Positions 60,177 to 64,000 of a stretch of 64,000 nucleotides of DNA are shown here, in pieces. The notes under the pieces are model-generated. The model ran no database searches and was not told where the DNA came from. It was given only the letters and a program-made list of their open reading frames with translations. The position numbers and the translations under genes are program-made. This DNA is from CAJQHK01 sp038142525 (GTDB taxonomy: Bacteria; Pseudomonadota; Alphaproteobacteria; Rickettsiales; UBA1997): contig JAYQKE010000015.1 in assembly GCA_038142525.1 (NCBI GenBank), positions 124,001 through 188,000 on the forward strand, written 5' to 3'. Every line of letters begins with the position of its first letter. Within the stretch, counting starts at the first letter, position 1.

Positions 60177-60745
60177 ATGGTCAAAATTTCTATCATCTAT
60201 CACAGTGGCTTTGGTCATACTGAGTCTCAGGCAAAAGCTATTTACGAAGCTGTTTTAGCTTGCAATGATAGTCAAGCAAAATTAGTCACAGCTGAGGAGG
60301 CAATTGCTGATATTAATCAATTTGATGATAGTGATGCCATAATTTTTGGCTCCCCTACTTATATGGGTTCAGTTTCAGCAAAATTTAAGGAATTTATGGA
60401 TGCTTCATCACCAATTTGGATGAAACAAGGCTGGAAGGATAAAATTGCCGCAGGATTTACCAATTCGCATAGTTTAAGTGGCGATAAATTAAATACTCTG
60501 ATTCAAATTGGTATTTATGCTATGCAAAAGATAGTATGATTTGGGTTGGTCTAGGTCACATGAATACATGTAAAGATGGCGAACAAGGTAAGGTTGACGA
60601 GATCAATAGAATGGGTTCTTTTTTTGGGGCTATGGCTCAATCTGACAATAAACCGGCCGATGTTACCCCACCATCTGGCGATATTGAAACTGCAAAAATT
60701 CTTGGTAGGAGAATTGTCACCTTAACTAAAAAATTTAAACAATAA
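60177..60745 (+). CDS. WrbA-like flavodoxin-family NAD(P)H quinone oxidoreductase (one frameshift)
   Basis: FMN-binding flavodoxin fold: ISIIYHSGFGHTESQAKAI phosphate loop, IIFGSPTYMGSVSAKFKEFM and WKDKIAAGFTNSHSLSGDKL. The frame breaks near 60530, and MIWVGLGHMNTCKDGEQGKV continues to the stop at 60743-60745. About 189 residues, near WrbA size. The stop overlaps the aroG start by one base. Confidence 0.85.
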
Positions 60746-62078
60746 TGACCAGTTGGAGTAAAAATTCTTGGAGAAATTTTCCAATCAAACAACAACCGAT
60801 ATATCCAGATCAAAAATTACTAAAAGAGGTAGAAGAAAAATTATCTCATTATCCTCGTCTAGTTTCATACAATGAAATTAATAATTTAAAATCTGAATTG
60901 GCAGATGTCTGCAATGGTCAGGCCTTTTTACTTCAAGGCGGCGATTGCGCTGAAAGTTTTGCTGAATTTGATCGTCATAATATTAAAAGCTTCTTTAGAA
61001 CAATTTTGCAAATGACTGTGGCACTTCTTTATGGTGTTGAAAAACCAATAGTTAAAATTGGTAGAATTGCAGGCCAATATGCCAAGCCAAGATCTTCTGA
61101 TTTTGAAGAAATTAATGGCGTAAATATTCCGTCCTATCGTGGCGATATTATCAATTCTTTGGAATTTGATGAAAAGCGTAGAATTCCTAATCCACAAAGA
61201 TTAATTGATGCTTATTTTCATTCGGCAAATTTGCTATCAATTATCTAAAATCCTTAGCTGATGGTGGTTATGCTAGTCTTAATAATATCGAAAAATGGAA
61301 TTCAGAATTTGCGCTAACATTAAAAAATAATAAAATTGAAGAAATTATTGAAAATGTTAATAAATCAATCAATTTTCTTAAAAATTGTGGCGTAGATATT
61401 AATGAAACTGCAAATTTAAATCGGGCAAAATTCTATACTTCTCATGAAGCCTTACTTTTAAATTACGAACAGGCCTTCACTAGAAAAATGGATGATAATA
61501 AATATTATGATTTATCTTCACATTTTTTATGGATTGGAGATAGAACCAGAAATCCAGATGAAGCGCATGTTGAATTTTTGAGAGGAATTGAAAATCCTGT
61601 GGCTTTTAAAGTTGGTCCAAAAATTACTAAGGATGAGTTAATCAAATTGATTAATATTCTCAATCCAGAAAATATTCCTGGTAAATTAACTTTAATTTCT
61701 CGTATGGGCGCTGGTCAAGTCGAAGAATTATTACCACCCTTGGTTGAATTTGTAAAAAGCGAAGGAAGAAATATTATTTGGTCATGTGACCCAATGCATG
61801 GCAATATTATTAAAACTTCTAACAATTATAAGAGTAGAAAATTTAACGACATCCTAAGTGAAATTAAATCATTTGTCAGAATTCACAAATCAATTGGAAC
61901 TTATGCTGGCGGTGTGCATTTTGAAATGACTGGTCAAGATGTTACAGAATGTTTGGGTGGCAATCAGGATATATCTGAAGAAATTTTGAAGGAAAGATAT
62001 AAAACTCATTGCGATCCTAGATTAAATTCTTCTCAAAGCTTAGAATTGGCTTTTTTATTGATTGAAGAATTAAAGTAA
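60745..62078 (+). CDS. Class II 3-deoxy-7-phosphoheptulonate (DAHP) synthase (one frameshift)
   Basis: First step of the shikimate pathway. Plant/Mycobacterium-type enzyme: SWRNFPIKQQPIYPD, AFLLQGGDCAESFAEF (metal-binding Cys), KIGRIAGQYAKPRSSDFEEI, then after a lost T near 61236 NYLKSLADGGYASLNNIE, HFLWIGDRTRNPDEAHVEFL, SRMGAGQVEELLPPLV, WSCDPMHGNIIKT and GVHFEMTGQDVTECLGG. About 444 residues. It supplies the same pathway as aroQ (33263) and pheA (52715). Confidence 0.94.
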
Positions 62079-62085
62079 TATTATT

Positions 62086-62122
62086 CCCCAACTTTAAAGC
62101 AATTTTTGCTGTAGGTAAATTT
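62086..62122. repeat. Dispersed CAACTTTAAAG repeat after aroG
   Basis: CCCCAACTTTAAAGCAATTT then TTGCTGTAGGTAAATTTT. Matches 36967-37003 in two blocks and 57611-57644 in inverse. Confidence 0.5.
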
Positions 62123-62252
62123 TAATCATAAAGTTGTTAATCACTCTCAAGGGTAATATGTTGATGGTAAAGGAAATGGTATAATGTTTAGGAAAATTAT
62201 AAAAGAAATTATTGAACTAGGCTAATCAAATATCTTGAGGCAATTTATAGGC

Positions 62253-62312
62253 AATAAATTTTTTTGGAATTTTAATGTACTAAAAACTACATGAATTCCA
62301 AAAAAATTTATT
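62253..62312. terminator. Bidirectional terminator between aroG and sdhA
   Basis: AATAAATTTTTTTGGAATT (62253-62271) and AATTCCAAAAAAATTTATT (62294-62312) pair perfectly over 19 bp. T runs lie in the arm for each strand, and two genes converge here, so it can serve both. Confidence 0.6.
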
Positions 62313-62337
62313 AACACCAAAGTTGTCCAAGATTTGA

Positions 62338-64000
62338 TTAGTATGTACGTTTTTTAGGTGGAATAGGCTTCATCTCCTCAGTCATAGGCTGCAAATTAAC
62401 ATCTCTATAATCAATTTGAACTTTATATTTTTCATCAGACCACATTAGAGTATGTTTCATCCATTCCTTATCATCTCTTTCTGGAAAATCATCACGACAA
62501 TGCGCACCACGAGATTCCTTTCTATTAAGAGCCGATTCAATAGTAACCAATGATTGACCAAGAAGATTATCAAGCTCCAAGGCTTCAACTAGATCACTAT
62601 TCCAAATCAAACCACGATCTTTAATTTTAAGATCTTTGAAAGTGCTAATGATATTTCTAAGATTTTTAACACCTTCAGACATAATTTTTTCATCTCTAAA
62701 TACCGCCGCATGTTTTTGCATAGTCTTTTGCATTTCAAGACGAATTTGCGCCGCACCTTGAGTACCATCAGCATTTCTAATTTTATCTAATCTTTCTAAA
62801 GCGTTTTTACCAGCATCTTTAGCAAATTCTGGCGATTTATCATCATCTTTAATTAATTCTCTTGCTTTAATAGCGCGGATCTGCCAAATACTACAAGATC
62901 AAGAAGAGAATTTGAACCAAGACGATTAGCACCATGAACAGAAACGCAAGCCGCCTCACCAATGGCCATAAGACCTGGAACTTTTTCTATTTTACCATCT
63001 TTAGAAGTTAAAACTTCAGCTTCATGATTGGTTGGAATACCACCCATATTATAATGAACTGTAGGAATTACAGGAATTGGCGCCTTAGTAACATCAACTC
63101 CAGCAAAAATTCTAGCAGTCTCAGAAATTCCAGGTAATTTTTCAGCCAAAGTTTTATCATCTAAATGATCAAGATGTAGGAAAATATGATCTTTATTTTC
63201 ACCAACACCACGACCTTCATTAATTTCAATAGTCATTGAACGAGAAACAACATCACGAGAAGCAAGATCCTTAGCATTTGGTGCGTATCTTTCCATGAAT
63301 CTTTCACCTTTAGAATTAACCAAATAACCACCCTCTCCTCTTGCACCTTCAGTAATTAAACAGCCAGAACCATAAACTCCAGTTGGATGAAATTGTACAA
63401 ATTCCATATCTTGAAGTGGTAAACCGGCACGAAGAACCATAGCATTACCATCACCAGTACAAGTATGGGCTGAAGTTGCAGAAAAATAAGCACGACCATA
63501 ACCACCAGTTGCAAGCAAAACAATTTTTGCTTTAAATCTATGAATCGTACCATCAACTAAATTTAAGGCCATAATACCTTTACAAGCTCCATCCTCCATA
63601 ATTAAATCAAGGGCAAAATATTCAATAAAAAACTCAGTATCATGTTTTAAAGATTGCTGATATAAGGTGTGAAGAATTGCATGACCAGTCCTATCAGCAA
63701 TGCTTAAGGCAAGTTCTTTGGGCAGTACCACCTTCACCATAACCTTTAGTCATGCCACCAAAAGGTCTTTGATAAATTTTACCTTCTTCATTTCTAGAAA
63801 ATGGCACCCCATAATGTTCTAATTCAATAATAGCTTCTGGAGCAGTTTTGCACATATATTCAATAGAATCTTGATCACCAAGCCAATCAGAACCTTTAAT
63901 TGTGTCATAAGCGTGCCATCTCCAATCATCTTCGCCCATATTACCAAGAGCACCAGAAATTCCACCTTGAGCAGCAACGGTGTGAGAACGAGTTGGAAAA
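62338..64000 (-). CDS. sdhA: Succinate dehydrogenase flavoprotein subunit (partial, two frameshifts)
   Basis: FAD subunit of complex II. From the right edge, TRSHTVAAQGGISGALGNM, then DDWRWHAYDTIKGSDWLGDQ and GGTAQRT; a shift near 63725 is followed by SIADRTGHAILHTLYQQSL, then QFHPTGVYGSGCLITEGARG with the substrate-binding His and the catalytic loop, PTVHYNMGGIPTNHEAEVL and GANRLGSNSLLDLVVFGR. A second shift near 62870 leads into the C-terminal helical region, ending MKPIPPKKRTY. The N-terminal FAD Rossmann segment is off the window. No sdhB follows. Confidence 0.95.

Overview
The window is very AT-rich and carries an alphaproteobacterial gene set: the rpsB-tsf-pyrH-frr-uppS cluster, an FdxA-type 7Fe ferredoxin, HemB, split PDH E1 alpha and beta, and class II DAHP synthase. 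Its reduced, AT-rich character with heavy insertion-sequence load suggests Rickettsiales or a similar host-associated lineage. This placement is inference from protein character; no search was run. Unlike classical obligate intracellular Rickettsiales, it keeps many amino-acid biosynthesis genes (ilvB, proC, lysA, hisB, pheA, aroQ, class II aroG), which recalls extracellular members such as the Deianiraea type.

Layout. 1-3566: translation cluster on the minus strand, with a long Lys/Ala tail on ribosomal protein S2. 3733-7223: ilvB, gspF/pilC and def (minus). 7292-8722: tmk-proC (plus). 9339-15880: a type I polyketide synthase (KS-AT-DH-KR-ACP-TE), preceded by a possible coupled leader peptide and followed by a 5' fragment of a phosphopantetheinyl transferase cut by an 88-bp miniature element. 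15967-24084: hemB, a small membrane protein, tRNA-Thr, a receiver-only response regulator, lysA, mdh, fdxA, hisB, a cyclophilin and pdhAB. 24210-31918: a nest of insertion sequences in which an IS66 element sits inside an IS5-family copy and is itself broken by IS5 and IS256 elements. 31985-39373: a beta-barrel-like protein, MerP- and MerT-like proteins, aroQ, pssA, tkt and ftsK. 39626-40977: a complete IS5 copy with 4-bp target duplication. 41242-48001: a very large repetitive secreted protein, a degenerate prepilin peptidase, ahcY, greA and a type IV prepilin-like protein. 48154-49146: a broken IS630 element carrying a 203-bp near-perfect palindrome. 49170-57583: tRNA-Arg, a cfa/DUF1365/FAD-oxidase operon, pheA, folC, a BrkB-like protein, Trm112 and a second IS630. 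57634-64000: an esterase, murC, a GNAT enzyme, a WrbA-like flavoprotein, aroG and partial sdhA.

Two patterns run through the whole window. First, more than twenty genes, many essential (pyrH, tmk, ftsK, folC, sdhA, ahcY), are broken by one or a few single-base indels, mostly deletions in homopolymers, while the residues on both sides remain well conserved. This looks like uncorrected long-read error rather than gene decay; I give such genes as one CDS spanning the shift. Second, intergenic spaces hold a family of short dispersed palindromes (core CAACTTTAAAG; ends like ATACCAATTTC) plus miniature elements derived from the resident IS families.

Functionally the window covers ribosome biogenesis, amino-acid, folate, haem and murein synthesis, central carbon flow (PDH, MDH, SDH, transketolase), membrane lipid synthesis and modification, type IV pilus/type II secretion parts, and one possible secondary metabolite locus.
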